DNA of 64,000 nt from an uncultured Dysosmobacter sp. (GCA_934563745.1 CAKTHE010000001.1:1-64000); one strand, 5' to 3'; shown: positions 25,124-34,861, counted from the first letter of the stretch. The notes: generated by a model not told the origin, from the sequence alone. A program made the numbers and translations.

Positions 25124-25925
25124 ACGACCCGGCCGGCTGAGATCCGGCGTTTTTATTGGAAACGGCGGCCTGGCGGCCGGTATGATCGATGGTATAATCC
25201 TGCCCGCAGGAGCCGTGGATGATCAGCTTGGAAATGGGAACAACGGTGTAGCCCTGGCTCAGCAGGGTTTCCAGAATGGTGGGAAGGGCCTCCGGCGTGT
25301 GCTTGGCTGCGTTGTGGAAGAGGATGATGCTGCCCGGCTCGATCCGGGAGGTGACGCGCTGGGCGATCTCGCTGCCGGAGATGCCCTTCCAGTCCAGACT
25401 GTCGATGTTCCATTGGATGGGCTCCATGCCATAGTCCCGGATGGCGGTGATCACATGGTCGTCGTACTCGCCGTAGGGACAGCGGATCAGCGTCGGGCTT
25501 ACGCCGGTGACGGCCTGGATTTTTTCGTTGCAGGCGGCCAGATCTTCCTGGATCTGCTGGGTGGTAAGGGAGTTGAAGTGGTCATGGTGAGAGGAATGGC
25601 TCATGACCTCGTGTCCGGCGTCGGCCAGGGCCTTTACGGACTCCGGGTACTTTTCTACCCAGTCACCCACCACAAAGAAGGTGGCCTTGACCTGGTATTT
25701 TTCCAGAATGTCGATCAGGGTCTGGGTGTCCTCGTTGCCCCAGGCGGCGTCGAAGCTGATGGAACAGGTCTTCTGATCCGTTTCCACGCAGTAGATGGGC
25801 AGGGGGCGGTCCGTGGCATAGGCGCCTGCGGTGGCGGGATAGAGGACGGCGTAGCCCATCATACACGCGGCCAGGACCAGCGCCATGATCCCGGCGGGCA
25901 ACTGCCGCCAGACGTACACTTTCAT
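25122..25925 (-). CDS. Polysaccharide deacetylase, PdaB-like
   Basis: 267 residues with an amino-terminal membrane/signal segment (MALVLAACMMGYAVLYP), then a NodB domain. Motif 1 is SFDAAWGNEDT, the PdaB-type variant of TFDDG. Motif 2 is HSSHHDH, with two metal histidines; RCPYGEYD is motif 3, DSLDWKG motif 4 and ILFHN motif 5. PdaB-like proteins remove acetyl groups in spore cortex formation, which would fit the spmA/B genes here. GGAG precedes ATG 25923-25925. Confidence 0.9.
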   Translation of the reverse strand: MKVYVWRQLPAGIMALVLAACMMGYAVLYPATAGAYATDRPLPIYCVETDQKTCSISFDAAWGNEDTQTLIDILEKYQVKATFFVVGDWVEKYPESVKALADAGHEVMSHSSHHDHFNSLTTQQIQEDLAACNEKIQAVTGVSPTLIRCPYGEYDDHVITAIRDYGMEPIQWNIDSLDWKGISGSEIAQRVTSRIEPGSIILFHNAAKHTPEALPTILETLLSQGYTVVPISKLIIHGSCGQDYTIDHTGRQAAVSNKNAGSQPAGS

Positions 25926-26172
25926 ATGAAAACTCCATTCTGCCGCCCGGCATAGTAAGACCGGTCCCGGCACGGACGGCGAATGGGGCTCCGGGCGGGC
26001 CCCGGGGCGGGGCCTGCACAGAAAGCCTATGCCCCATCCGGAGGAAATAGACGCCCGGGCCGGGAGGAAGGGAGGCTGCTTGCTTTTTGGACGGAGGGGG
26101 CGTACAATAAAGCGGATTAAGAAAACCGGTCAAAGACCGGGGACCGGAAAAAGCGGCCAGAAAGGATCGAGG

Positions 26173-26958
26173 ATGGAGAAAAGATGGGGCCTTCGGGCTG
26201 TGGCAGCGGCGACCGCGCTGACGCTGACAGTCACCGGCGCCTGGGCGGCAGAGCCTTCAGCGGCGCAGACCCAGGCCCGGCCCGCCGAAGCGGCGGAGGA
26301 GACGGCGGGCACGCCGTGGCAGCTGGTATTGGTGAACGCCTGGCACACGCTGCCGGCGGATTTTTCGGTGGAAACGGCGGCCATCGGCGGCGGACTGCGC
26401 GTGGACCGGCGGATTGCGCAGGATCTTCAGACCATGCTGGCGGACTGCCGCAAGGCGGGGCTGAAGCCCATGGTTTGTTCGGCTTACCGGACCCGGGCGA
26501 CCCAGCAGCGCCTGTACCGCAATAAGATCGCCCGGCTTCGGACAGCCGGCTACGCAGAGGCGGAGGCCATAAAGGAGGCCGGACGCTGGGTGGCGCCGCC
26601 GGACACCAGCGAGCATCAGACCGGCCTGGCGCTGGACCTGATCTCCAGCCGGTATCAGGTCCTGGACCAAAAACAGGAGGACACGGCGGAGCAGAAGTGG
26701 CTGATGGAGCACAGCTGGGAATACGGGTTTGTTCTGCGCTATCCCACGGACAAAAGTGCCATCACCGGGATCGGCTATGAGCCGTGGCATTACCGCTATG
26801 TGGGACGGGACGCAGCCGTTGTCATGCACGCGACCGGGCAGTGCCTGGAGGAGTATCTGGGCCTGGACGCCGCGCCCCTGCAGGGACACGAGCAGCTGGC
26901 CGCGCAGACCTTGACGCAGGCCGGGCTTTGGACGCTGGCGTCCCTTCCGCCCCGCTGA
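26173..26958 (+). CDS. VanY-type D-alanyl-D-alanine carboxypeptidase
   Basis: 261 residues with a signal peptide (VAAATALTLTVTGAWA) and the LAS-family zinc peptidase motifs SAYRTRATQQRLY, SEHQTGLALDL (His and Asp zinc ligands), and EPWHYRYVG (catalytic Glu and His). It should trim the terminal D-alanine from peptidoglycan outside the cell. The 25926-26172 gap to the divergent deacetylase gene shows no clear promoter by eye. There are no van regulators nearby, so vancomycin resistance is not implied. Confidence 0.93.
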   Translation: MEKRWGLRAVAAATALTLTVTGAWAAEPSAAQTQARPAEAAEETAGTPWQLVLVNAWHTLPADFSVETAAIGGGLRVDRRIAQDLQTMLADCRKAGLKPMVCSAYRTRATQQRLYRNKIARLRTAGYAEAEAIKEAGRWVAPPDTSEHQTGLALDLISSRYQVLDQKQEDTAEQKWLMEHSWEYGFVLRYPTDKSAITGIGYEPWHYRYVGRDAAVVMHATGQCLEEYLGLDAAPLQGHEQLAAQTLTQAGLWTLASLPPR

Positions 26959-26986
26959 AGGAACGGCGCGGGGCCCTTAGCGGAAT

Positions 26987-27024
26987 AAAAAAGAGAGCAG
27001 CCAATCTGGCTGCTCTCTTTTTTA
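26987..27024. terminator. Bidirectional terminator between vanY-like and surface-protein genes
   Basis: AAAAAAGAGAGCAGCC and GGCTGCTCTCTTTTTT pair around a short AATCT loop, with A-tract and T-tract on either side. It serves both converging genes. Confidence 0.9.
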
Positions 27025-27047
27025 TTGGGTCTGTGGGTCAAAGGATC

Positions 27048-30000
27048 TTACTTTCCCTGATACGCACGGTACAGGAACGTAACGATCTGACCGCGGGTGC
27101 AGGTGGCGTCGGGGCTGAAGGTGGTATCGGTCGTGCCCTTGGTCACGCCGTTTTCCACGGCCCAGTCCACCGCACCGGCATAGTAGCTTTCAGCAGACAC
27201 ATCGCCGAACGCGGCCTTGCTGCCTGCCAGCTTGCCGATGGCACGGAACAGGAACGTCACACTCTGCGCACGGGTGCAGGTGGCATCGGGAGCGAAGGTC
27301 GTCGCGGTGGCGCCGTTGGTAATGCCGTTTTCCACGGCCCAGGCAACCGCCTTGGCGTAATAGGCATCTGCGGAGACGTCCGTGAAGACGCTGGCGCTGC
27401 CCTTGGGCTCCGGGCTGCCGGCGGCACGCCACAGGAAGGTGACGATCTGACCGCGGGTGCAGGGATCATTCGTGCCGAACAGGCCGTTGGCCTTGCCGTT
27501 GGTGATGCCGTTTTCCACAGCCCAGGCTACCGCGTCGGCGCAGTAAGCGTCAGCGGGGACGTCGGCGAAGACGCTGCCCGTGCTGCTGGCTGCAAAGCTT
27601 GCGGAGACGGAAACTGCGGAGTCGGGCATGACGAAGGTATAGGTCCCGTTGCCCTGATCGGTCAGCTGGATCGTGTTGCCCTTGGCATCCTTCACGGTGA
27701 CGTTGCTCACCTCATACCCCTTGTCGGGAGACACCGTGATGGTCACCGTCGCGCCCTTCTTGGCGTTCTTGGGGCTGACGCTCACCGTGCCGTTCTCGGA
27801 AGAAGAGGGGACCAAGATGGGCTGTGTGCTGGTCTTCGTCAGATTGTGATGGTGGTCCGCCGTGATCATGCCTGTAATGGAAGCCGTGACCGTGGTGTAG
27901 CCGTAAGTGATGGTCACATCCGCGGTGAAGGAACCGGACGCGTTGTTGGTGGGCGCGGTCTTGTCGGTATAGGCAATGCTCACCGTAAGCTCGGGATACT
28001 TCGTCTTCAGCGCGCTGACGGCGTTGTCCACCGCGGTCTGGACGCGGGTGGCCAGATCTTTCTCGGTGTAATCGGCAGCGGCGCTGAGATGGTAAGCATA
28101 GCTTGCGGCTTCAACGGCCGTCTTAGCCTGGACGGCGGGATCCACCGCATAAGCGGCGTCAAACGGGGTGACCTGACTCGGCTGTTTGATGGCGTTGGTG
28201 ACCGCAGCAGCCATAATGGCCCGATAGTCTGCGGGGAACTTCTGCAGGCCCGTGCCGGGATACACGTCGATGTTTTTCATCAGTGTATCGGAATCCTTGC
28301 CGGTCAGCTTCTGGGCAAAGGTCAGGGCGGCGGTATAGCGGCCGATGTTATAGCTCAGGTGGCCGCTGTCGCGCTGCAGGCCGCGGACGGGGTCCGAGGT
28401 CAGGTTGACGGAGCCGGAAATGGCCTCCACATTGTGGGCCAGCAGCGCAAAGTATGTGCTGCGCTCGTTCTGAACGGCGGTGCCCACGGGGATCACGTCA
28501 GCGAAATGCTCGTCGGTCTTTGTCTCCTGCGCACCGGCAGCCTTACTGTCGGAAATCTTACCGGCGGAATCCTTGAAGTAGTGGCCGTAATAGCGCTCCG
28601 ACTTCGTGACCAGATTTTCAACGATCTTTGCATAGTCGTCCGCGCCGGCATTGAGATTGGTATTGTCGCTGACCTCCTGCCAGGTCATGTACAGGTACGT
28701 CTGGGCGGACGGCGCGTAGCAGTGCACATAGTGCAGCATATAGCCAAAGCTCTCGTCCAGGGTGTATTCGTAGGTGATATAGCTGTTGTTGTAGCTTTCC
28801 TCGCCCTTATCATTGTCGCTGTAGTTATAGCCGGTGCCCTCACGGGTCTCTTTTGCATAGGGCTGCAGGGAAACCACATCCCAGTCCATATAGCTCAGCG
28901 CCGCGGCGGAGGACATATTGCCGGCGCTGGTCCATGTGCCGTCTCCCTTGGCGATCCGCAGGCTGTACGCGGAGGCACCCTTCAGGGCCTTGTCATAGTG
29001 CCAGGCCATGGTCTTGCCGCCGCTGTAGCACAGGCCGACGACAACGTCCTTGTCGGGATAAGCGTTCTGCAGCATCTGCTGCAGGCGGCTGAACGTCATG
29101 GGGGCGCAGTTGGAGGCGTCTTCGGAATAGCTGTTGCCGATCAGCAGGACGCTGTAGGTATTGTCCACGTTGATCGTGGTGGCCACACCTTCAAAGGCGG
29201 TCTTCTGCGCGTCCTTGCCCACGTTGGCAACTTCCAGGGTTCTGTTCTCGAAGGCGTCATCCGCCACCGTGGCGGCCTTGCCGATGCGGATGGTGGTCAG
29301 GCTTCTGTTTTCATCCGTTACGCCGAAAGCCTTGGAGCCGATGCTCTCCAGCGTGTTCGGCAGGGTCACTTCGGTAACGTTGGTGTAACCGAAGAAGGCG
29401 TCGGCGGCGATGGTCTTCACGCCGTTGCCGATCACGATCTTCGTGACATACCGGATCTGCTCGGGCGTCAGCAGGTTCGCGGGCACATTGGCCGTCGTCG
29501 CCTCCAGGGGATCGTTGATGGCGTTGATATACAGCGTGCCGCCCGTGACCTCATAGGTGATGCCGTTGGCCTTATCGGTCTGTTCGTCCACGGCGTTCTG
29601 ATCCGACAGGTCCTTGAACTTGATGCTGTACGTTCTGGCCCAGGTCCGGACCTGGCAGTCCGCGCCCTTGTTATTCACGGCGAGGGTGATGTCATCCGGG
29701 TTGGAGAAGAGGCCGCTGCGGCTGGTCACATCGATCTTGGTATCCGGATTGGCGAAATACACCTGGTCGAATTCCGCGCCCGTGCTGCCGTACTTGCCGA
29801 AGTAGGTTCCGATGGTTTTCACGGTGCGGGGGAACTGAATGGTGTAGCCCTTATTGCCCAGCTCCGTATTGTAGCCATCCTGGGCGCCGTACAGCTTGGC
29901 GCCGTCCGCCAGGGCCCGGTGGAAGGCGTTGCTGCCGATGGTCGTCAGGCTGGCTGGCAGAACAACCTCCTTCAGGGACGTGAAGAATTCAAACGCGCAG

Positions 30001-31889
30001 TAGCCGACGGAGGTGATCCCCTCGTCGATGATCAGCTTCGTCACCTTGCGGCCGTAGCCGTCCTCACCGCGGATCTCCTCAGGCTGGGGATTATTGTGGC
30101 CGTCCTTGTCGATCTGAGGTTGGCCCGCGCCGTAGGAGAAGGACGCGGTGGCCCCGGTGCCGCTGAGTTCCATCACCAGGTCGCTGCCGTCCCGATAGAT
30201 CATGTAAATGACGTTGTTGGAGAGGACAGGCTCCTGGAAAACTCCATCCGCGTCCCAATCGCCGCCCTTGGCGATGGAGCCGTAATTGCCGGAGGCCAGG
30301 ACCTCACGGTCCGCTTCGGAAGCCTCGGTGCGGTTTTCCCGGGCGTTTTCGGCGATCGTAATGCCCTTCTGATAAACGAGCCGCAGGGAAGCGCCGCCCG
30401 CCTCTGCAAGGGCGAAGGCGCGGTCGCCCACGGTCTTGACCGTGCCGGGCAGCGTCACCGTGCCGGTCAGACCGGTCTGGTTATGGAACGCGCACGCGCC
30501 GATGCCGGTGATGCCCTCCCCGATGGACAGGCTGGTGATCGCCTTGTCCGCCCAGGGAGCCCGATTGCTTGCTTCGCCTGTGGTATAATCCGGGATCGCG
30601 CCCGTGCCGGTCAGGGTCAGCGTCCCGTCGTTGAAGATCCAGTGAATGCTGTCGTTGGCAATGTCGCCTTCCGAGTAGGTGATCAGGTCAATGTAGTTAT
30701 AGCCGAGGCTCTTGATAGCCGAAATGGCGGCGGCATCCGTCAGACGGCCCTTGATGGTGACGGCCGCGCTGGCGTTGCTGAATGCATTCTCGCTGAGGGT
30801 CAGGGTAGTCATGTCCTCCGGCAGCAGCACCGTGGTGATGGCGTTGCCCAGTCCGTCGCCGACGTAACGGCCGAAGGCGTATCCGCCGATGTTGGTGACC
30901 TTGGCGGGCAGCTTGCTGAGATCCAGCACACCGTCCGCACCCGCAAGAGAGGTGGACATAAAGGTGTTGTTGTCGATCTTTGCCGTGGGCCAGTTTGCAA
31001 GGTCCGCGTCCGTCAGATTATAGAACTTCGCGAAGGCGGCCGATGCGCCGGTAAAGTTGCTGACGTCCGCTTCATAGGTCACCTTGGTGACCAGGCCGCG
31101 GAAGAGCAGATAGCGCTGGCCGTTGCCGCTCCATCCGTTGCGCAGGGCCAGGTGGGCCTTGCCCACGGCCTCGCCCTCAGCCTTGTGGGCGGCGGGATCG
31201 AGGCACGTTTCCACCGTGGCGACCCAGGCGCCGTCCGTATACCGGAAGCGGATATCGTAGGAATTGTTGCCGGAGTCCGGTGCGTGGAACACCACGGAGC
31301 CATCCTTTTCCGGATCGGGGCAGAACCGGTCATAAAGCTGCTGGGAAATAGCCCCGCTGGTGACCGCTTTCTGCGCGACCGCCTGGATCTCCTCATAGGT
31401 CGTGGGATGAGCGTCTTCCACGGCCTTGATCAGGGCGTTGATCTCGTCCGGCAGCGTGTTCTGCCGCAGCCAGACCGTGTTTGCATAACTGTAGTTCGGA
31501 ACGCCGGGATAGCCATCCACGTCGTATCTCCAGGAACTATTATAATAGTAGCTGTAGTCCGAGCCGAGGCTGTAGCCCGTCTGCTGGGGAGCAAAGTTCC
31601 ACTGCGGACCCTTGGACGTCTCGTCCTCGGGGTCTTTGGTGTCACCGGTGTCCTCGGTGCTGCCGGTTTCCCCGGTGTCCTCGGGGACCTCTTTGTCTTC
31701 CTCGGGGTCTTTGGTGTTTTCGGTGTTCGCAGAGGGGGCGGTCGTGCCCTTCGTGTCCCCTGTGCTTTCAGTGTCCGCGGAGACGGCTTCCGTATCCCCC
31801 GTGGGGACTTCTGCCGCCAGTGCGGCTGCCGGCAGAAGACTTAACACCATGACCAGTGATAAGAGCCCTGCCAAAAAGCGTTGTTTCAT
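27048..31889 (-). CDS. Large secreted LRR / SGNH (DUF4886) / SLH surface protein
   Basis: 1,613 residues. A signal peptide (LLSLVMVLSLLPAAALAA) is followed by an acidic Thr/Asp/Glu linker to about residue 90. BspA-type LRR_5 leucine-rich stretches appear near 330-400, 450-500, 620-660 and 825-870 (such as VTLPNTLESIGSKAF). A DUF4886/SGNH-like hydrolase lies at about 910-1200, with the GNSYSEDASN nucleophile block and DSGHLSYN carrying the Asp-x-x-His pair. After a short InlB-type repeat, three SLH domains (about 1440-1613) bind it to the cell wall. AGGAGG lies seven bases before ATG 31889. A c-di-GMP riboswitch with terminator precedes it. Confidence 0.93.
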   Translation of the reverse strand: MKQRFLAGLLSLVMVLSLLPAAALAAEVPTGDTEAVSADTESTGDTKGTTAPSANTENTKDPEEDKEVPEDTGETGSTEDTGDTKDPEDETSKGPQWNFAPQQTGYSLGSDYSYYYNSSWRYDVDGYPGVPNYSYANTVWLRQNTLPDEINALIKAVEDAHPTTYEEIQAVAQKAVTSGAISQQLYDRFCPDPEKDGSVVFHAPDSGNNSYDIRFRYTDGAWVATVETCLDPAAHKAEGEAVGKAHLALRNGWSGNGQRYLLFRGLVTKVTYEADVSNFTGASAAFAKFYNLTDADLANWPTAKIDNNTFMSTSLAGADGVLDLSKLPAKVTNIGGYAFGRYVGDGLGNAITTVLLPEDMTTLTLSENAFSNASAAVTIKGRLTDAAAISAIKSLGYNYIDLITYSEGDIANDSIHWIFNDGTLTLTGTGAIPDYTTGEASNRAPWADKAITSLSIGEGITGIGACAFHNQTGLTGTVTLPGTVKTVGDRAFALAEAGGASLRLVYQKGITIAENARENRTEASEADREVLASGNYGSIAKGGDWDADGVFQEPVLSNNVIYMIYRDGSDLVMELSGTGATASFSYGAGQPQIDKDGHNNPQPEEIRGEDGYGRKVTKLIIDEGITSVGYCAFEFFTSLKEVVLPASLTTIGSNAFHRALADGAKLYGAQDGYNTELGNKGYTIQFPRTVKTIGTYFGKYGSTGAEFDQVYFANPDTKIDVTSRSGLFSNPDDITLAVNNKGADCQVRTWARTYSIKFKDLSDQNAVDEQTDKANGITYEVTGGTLYINAINDPLEATTANVPANLLTPEQIRYVTKIVIGNGVKTIAADAFFGYTNVTEVTLPNTLESIGSKAFGVTDENRSLTTIRIGKAATVADDAFENRTLEVANVGKDAQKTAFEGVATTINVDNTYSVLLIGNSYSEDASNCAPMTFSRLQQMLQNAYPDKDVVVGLCYSGGKTMAWHYDKALKGASAYSLRIAKGDGTWTSAGNMSSAAALSYMDWDVVSLQPYAKETREGTGYNYSDNDKGEESYNNSYITYEYTLDESFGYMLHYVHCYAPSAQTYLYMTWQEVSDNTNLNAGADDYAKIVENLVTKSERYYGHYFKDSAGKISDSKAAGAQETKTDEHFADVIPVGTAVQNERSTYFALLAHNVEAISGSVNLTSDPVRGLQRDSGHLSYNIGRYTAALTFAQKLTGKDSDTLMKNIDVYPGTGLQKFPADYRAIMAAAVTNAIKQPSQVTPFDAAYAVDPAVQAKTAVEAASYAYHLSAAADYTEKDLATRVQTAVDNAVSALKTKYPELTVSIAYTDKTAPTNNASGSFTADVTITYGYTTVTASITGMITADHHHNLTKTSTQPILVPSSSENGTVSVSPKNAKKGATVTITVSPDKGYEVSNVTVKDAKGNTIQLTDQGNGTYTFVMPDSAVSVSASFAASSTGSVFADVPADAYCADAVAWAVENGITNGKANGLFGTNDPCTRGQIVTFLWRAAGSPEPKGSASVFTDVSADAYYAKAVAWAVENGITNGATATTFAPDATCTRAQSVTFLFRAIGKLAGSKAAFGDVSAESYYAGAVDWAVENGVTKGTTDTTFSPDATCTRGQIVTFLYRAYQGK

Positions 31890-32022
31890 ATTGGTTCCTC
31901 CTAATCTTCTTTGGGATCCGGTCTGTGCGTGCAGGCCGGGGGCTGCGGGGCGGCCGGGACTGCTTCGCTGCGCTGCGGGGGAGAGCTTCCCTCCCGGCAT
32001 CTCACATTTAAATGATTTGGGC

Positions 32023-32068
32023 AAAAAGAAAACCGCCCGGACCTTGACAAAGGCCAAAGGCGGGCGGC
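32023..32068 (-). terminator. Riboswitch-controlled terminator of the surface-protein gene
   Basis: On the reverse strand CCGCCCG and CGGGCGG pair with a structured loop and are followed by TTTTCTTTTTG. It lies between the c-di-GMP aptamer and the coding start. Confidence 0.8.
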
Positions 32069-32104
32069 AACGGATCAATCCGAACGGAGAAGGAATGATC
32101 CGTC

Positions 32105-32203
32105 AGCGTGCAACCGGCTGTCATAGCGGATCCCGAAGCGGGACCAGGCGTTAGACCCTTCTGGCTTTGCGTCGCCGTCTTTCGACGGGTTTGCCAAATA
32201 ATT
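32105..32203 (-). promoter_or_regulatory. c-di-GMP-I (GEMM) riboswitch
   Basis: The reverse strand shows the aptamer core: GGCAAACCCGTCGAAAGACGG, then GACGCAAAGCC, a GGGTCTAA segment, and a second arm ending TATGACAGCCGGTTGC. The tetraloop GAAA, GACGCAAAGCC and the closing ACAGCC-type pairing are all typical of class I. It sits between a promoter and a terminator upstream of the LRR/SLH gene. The sign of the response (on or off) cannot be fixed by eye. Confidence 0.93.
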
Positions 32204-32279
32204 CAAATGTGGGACGTCGGAATCAGGATCCCGGACATGGAAAAGAAGCGAACAGACCGTCCGCCGCTTTCCTTTCCAA

Positions 32280-32308
32280 AGAATAGCACGTCGAATCGCA
32301 AAAGGCAA
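32280..32308 (-). promoter_or_regulatory. Promoter of the surface-protein gene
   Basis: Reverse strand TTGCCT, 17 bases, TATTCT with TG before the -10. It gives a leader of about 385 bases holding the riboswitch and terminator. Confidence 0.6.
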
Positions 32309-32413
32309 GCGGATTTTTGAACTTTTTCGCAATCTTTTTGTTGCCTGACGTACCTCCGGCGGCCGGTGCGGAACGGCACCCGGGTTCGACCCCATTTTTA
32401 CCCCCCGCAGCGG

Positions 32414-32502
32414 TTGCGGTTTGAAAAGAAGCAGCGGCGTGAGCGCGCTCTGACTTTTGAAAAAAGTCGGAGCAAGCGATATAAAGCTTGCTCCGACGTG
32501 GC
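32414..32502 (-). repeat. tRNA-linked repeat, copy B (includes terminator)
   Basis: Nearly identical to 21869-21960. On the reverse strand it follows tRNA-Arg(CCU); CGGAGCAAGC/GCTTGCTCCG pair around TTTATATC, then GACTTTTTTC, an intrinsic terminator at 32464-32497. Confidence 0.8.
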
Positions 32503-32575
32503 GTCCCCGGCGCGATTCGAACGCGCGGCCTTCCGCTTAGGAGGCGGATGCTCTATCCTGCTGAGCTACGGAGAC
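32499..32575 (-). tRNA. tRNA-Arg(CCU)
   Basis: Acceptor GTCTCCG pairs with CGGGGAC, the D-arm is TAGCTCAGCAGGATAGAGCA, the anticodon stem-loop is TCCGC-CTCCTAA-GCGGA with anticodon CCT, the T-loop is CGTTCGAATCG, and CCA is encoded. It is read alone from the promoter at 32625-32653. Confidence 0.95.
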
Positions 32576-32624
32576 GGATGACCCTGCCCGGGGCGGTCCG
32601 GCGGACGACCCGGGGATCGTTCCT

Positions 32625-32653
32625 ATTGTACCCGTTTCTTCCCTGCCTGTCAA
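32625..32653 (-). promoter_or_regulatory. Promoter of tRNA-Arg(CCU)
   Basis: Reverse strand TTGACA, 17 bases, TACAAT. Confidence 0.8.
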
Positions 32654-32789
32654 CGCGGGCGGGAAAAACCGGGGCGCGGCGAGCTTCGGAAGTCGGGGCG
32701 GTCCGGCCGGCGGGAACAGGCTCCGTCAAAAAAACCAAATTATTTTGGCGGAAAAATCGGATTTTTTTCGACTAACACGGGATTTTTCC

Positions 32790-32818
32790 TTGAAAAAGGA
32801 AAGAAAGGGGCATATAAT
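32790..32818 (+). promoter_or_regulatory. Promoter of typA
   Basis: TTGAAA, 17 bases, TATAAT, in an AT-rich stretch. It is the clearest SigA-type promoter of the window. Confidence 0.85.
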
Positions 32819-32824
32819 ATTTTT

Positions 32825-32978
32825 CTGTGTGCAGAGCGCTTTTTCGCGCCCTGCAAAACGGTTTTTTCACCGTTCCCCGCAAAAGAGGAGGACGGATCGG
32901 ATCGGAATGCTGGTGCGCGTTCTTTGCCCCTGCCCGGGATCCGGGGCGGCAGCGCGCGTATGTGAAGGAGTACGATGT
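32825..32978 (+). other. Long 5' leader of typA
   Basis: About 150 bases between the predicted start and ATG 32979. It contains a small AACGG/CCGTT hairpin around T-runs near 32855-32875 and the GAAGGAG ribosome site at 32964-32970. No known regulatory RNA was recognised. Confidence 0.45.
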
Positions 32979-34808
32979 ATGAAGAACGAGAAATTGCGCA
33001 ACGTTGCCATTATTGCCCACGTTGACCACGGCAAGACCACGCTGGTGGACCAGATGCTCAAGCAGGGCGGCGTCTACCGGGCCAATCAGGAAGTGGTGGA
33101 CCGGGTGATGGACTCCGGCGACCTGGAGCGGGAGCGCGGGATCACGATCCTGGCCAAGAACACCGCGATCCAGTATAAGGATGTGAAGATCAACGTGGTG
33201 GACACCCCGGGCCACGCGGACTTCGGCGGCGAGGTGGAGCGTATCCTGAAGATGGTCAACGGCGTTATTCTGCTGGTGGATGCGGCCGAGGGCCCCATGC
33301 CGCAGACGCGCTTTGTGCTTTCCAAGGCGCTGGAGCTGGGGCACCGGGTCATTGTGGTCATCAACAAGATCGACCGCCCGGATCAGCGGATCCACGAGGT
33401 TATTGACGAGGTGCTGGAGCTGCTGATGGATCTGGATGCCACGTCGGAGCAGCTGGATTCCCCCATGCTGTTCTGTTCGGCTCGGCAGGGCACTGCGTCC
33501 TATTCCCCCGATGTGCCCGGAACGGACCTCAAGCCGCTGTTTGAGACGATTTTGGAATATATCCCCGCGCCGGAGGCGGACGTGGCTGCGCCGTTCCAGA
33601 TGCTGGTCTCTTCCATTGACTATAACGACTTTGTGGGCCGGATCGCCATCGGCCGGATCGAGCGGGGCACCCTGAAGCAGAATCAGGAGATCGCGGTGTG
33701 CAATTACCACGATCCCGAGGCGGTGCTGCGGAAGGCCAAGGCGACTTCCATCTATGAGTTCGAAGGACTCAGCCGCAAGCCGGTGACGGAGTCCACCGCC
33801 GGCAACATCATTGCCATGAGCGGAATTCCCGACATCACCATCGGCGATACTATCTGCGCACCCAGCTGTGTGGAGGCGCTGCCGTTTGTCAAGATCTCCA
33901 AGCCCACGCTGGAGATGACCTTCTCGGTCAACGATTCCCCCTTTGCCGGCCGGGAGGGCAAATTTGTCACCTCCCGTCAGCTGCGGGACCGTCTGTTCCG
34001 TGAGATGCTCAAGGACGTGTCTCTGAAGGTCACGGAGACGGACACCGATACGGCTTTCAACGTGGCCGGCCGCGGCGAGATGAGCCTGTCGATCCTGATC
34101 GAGACGATGCGCCGGGAGGGGTATGAGTTCCAGGTTTCCCCGGCCCGCGTGCTGTATCAGGAGATTGACGGCGTTAAGTGCGAGCCCATTGAGCGCCTGG
34201 TGGTGGATGTCCCCTCCGACTGCGTGGGCGCCGTGATCGAGAAGCTGGGCCAGCGCAAGGCGGACATGGTGGAAATGACCCCGGTGGGCGACCGGATGAA
34301 GATCGAGTTCCTGATCCCGGCCCGGGGTCTGTTCGGCTATCGCAATGACTTTTTGACCGATACCAAGGGCGAGGGCATCATGGCCTCCGTGTTTGATTCG
34401 TATGCCCCCTATAAGGGCGACATCTCCCGCCGCGGGACCGGATCGATGATCTCCTTCGATACGGGCGAGTCCATCACCTACGGCCTTTTCAACGCACAAG
34501 AGCGCGGCACGCTGTTTATCGGCGCCGGCGTGCCGGTGTATGCGGGCATGGTCATCGGCGTCAGCCCCCGGCAGGAGGATATGACGGTGAACGTCTGCAA
34601 GAAAAAGCAGCTGACCAATACCCGTGCTTCCGGCTCCGACGATGCGCTGCGCCTGGTTCCGCCCAAGCAGATGAGCCTGGAGCAGTGCCTGGAGTTCCTG
34701 GCAGATGACGAGCTGCTGGAGGTCACGCCCAAAAGCCTGCGGATGCGCAAGTCCATTCTGGATCATGAAAAGCGCATGAAGGCGCTGCACGGAAAGAAGA
34801 ACGGCTGA
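32979..34808 (+). CDS. typA: Translational GTPase TypA/BipA
   Basis: 609 residues, normal for the family. GTPase motifs are [10 protein letters not shown] (G1), ERGITI (G2), [13 protein letters not shown] (G3), NKIDRPD (G4) and FCSARQG (G5). The EF-G-like domains and the TypA-specific end ([18 protein letters not shown]) follow. It binds the ribosome and helps large-subunit assembly and stress or cold adaptation. GAAGGAG lies eight bases before ATG 32979. Confidence 0.98.
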   Translation: MKNEKLRNVAIIAHVDHGKTTLVDQMLKQGGVYRANQEVVDRVMDSGDLERERGITILAKNTAIQYKDVKINVVDTPGHADFGGEVERILKMVNGVILLVDAAEGPMPQTRFVLSKALELGHRVIVVINKIDRPDQRIHEVIDEVLELLMDLDATSEQLDSPMLFCSARQGTASYSPDVPGTDLKPLFETILEYIPAPEADVAAPFQMLVSSIDYNDFVGRIAIGRIERGTLKQNQEIAVCNYHDPEAVLRKAKATSIYEFEGLSRKPVTESTAGNIIAMSGIPDITIGDTICAPSCVEALPFVKISKPTLEMTFSVNDSPFAGREGKFVTSRQLRDRLFREMLKDVSLKVTETDTDTAFNVAGRGEMSLSILIETMRREGYEFQVSPARVLYQEIDGVKCEPIERLVVDVPSDCVGAVIEKLGQRKADMVEMTPVGDRMKIEFLIPARGLFGYRNDFLTDTKGEGIMASVFDSYAPYKGDISRRGTGSMISFDTGESITYGLFNAQERGTLFIGAGVPVYAGMVIGVSPRQEDMTVNVCKKKQLTNTRASGSDDALRLVPPKQMSLEQCLEFLADDELLEVTPKSLRMRKSILDHEKRMKALHGKKNG

Positions 34809-34825
34809 GCACCCGGAATCGGATG

Positions 34826-34861
34826 AAAAAACCACGCTTCCTTTTGGAAGCGTGGTTTTTT
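34826..34861. terminator. Bidirectional terminator between typA and rlmA-like gene
   Basis: AAAAACCACGCTTCC and GGAAGCGTGGTTTTTT pair around TTTT, 18 bases after the typA stop. Confidence 0.9.

Noticed and set aside
26173..26958. Vancomycin-resistance role for the VanY-like gene
   Set aside because: No vanH/A/X or VanRS-like genes are nearby; ordinary peptidoglycan trimming is more likely.
26784..31844. Forward open frame of 1,686 codons opposite the LRR/SLH gene
   Set aside because: Shadow; the reverse frame has signal peptide, ribosome site, LRR, SGNH and SLH domains and a riboswitch.
32772..34835. Reverse open frame of 687 codons opposite typA
   Set aside because: Shadow of a clearly real TypA gene with promoter and ribosome site.
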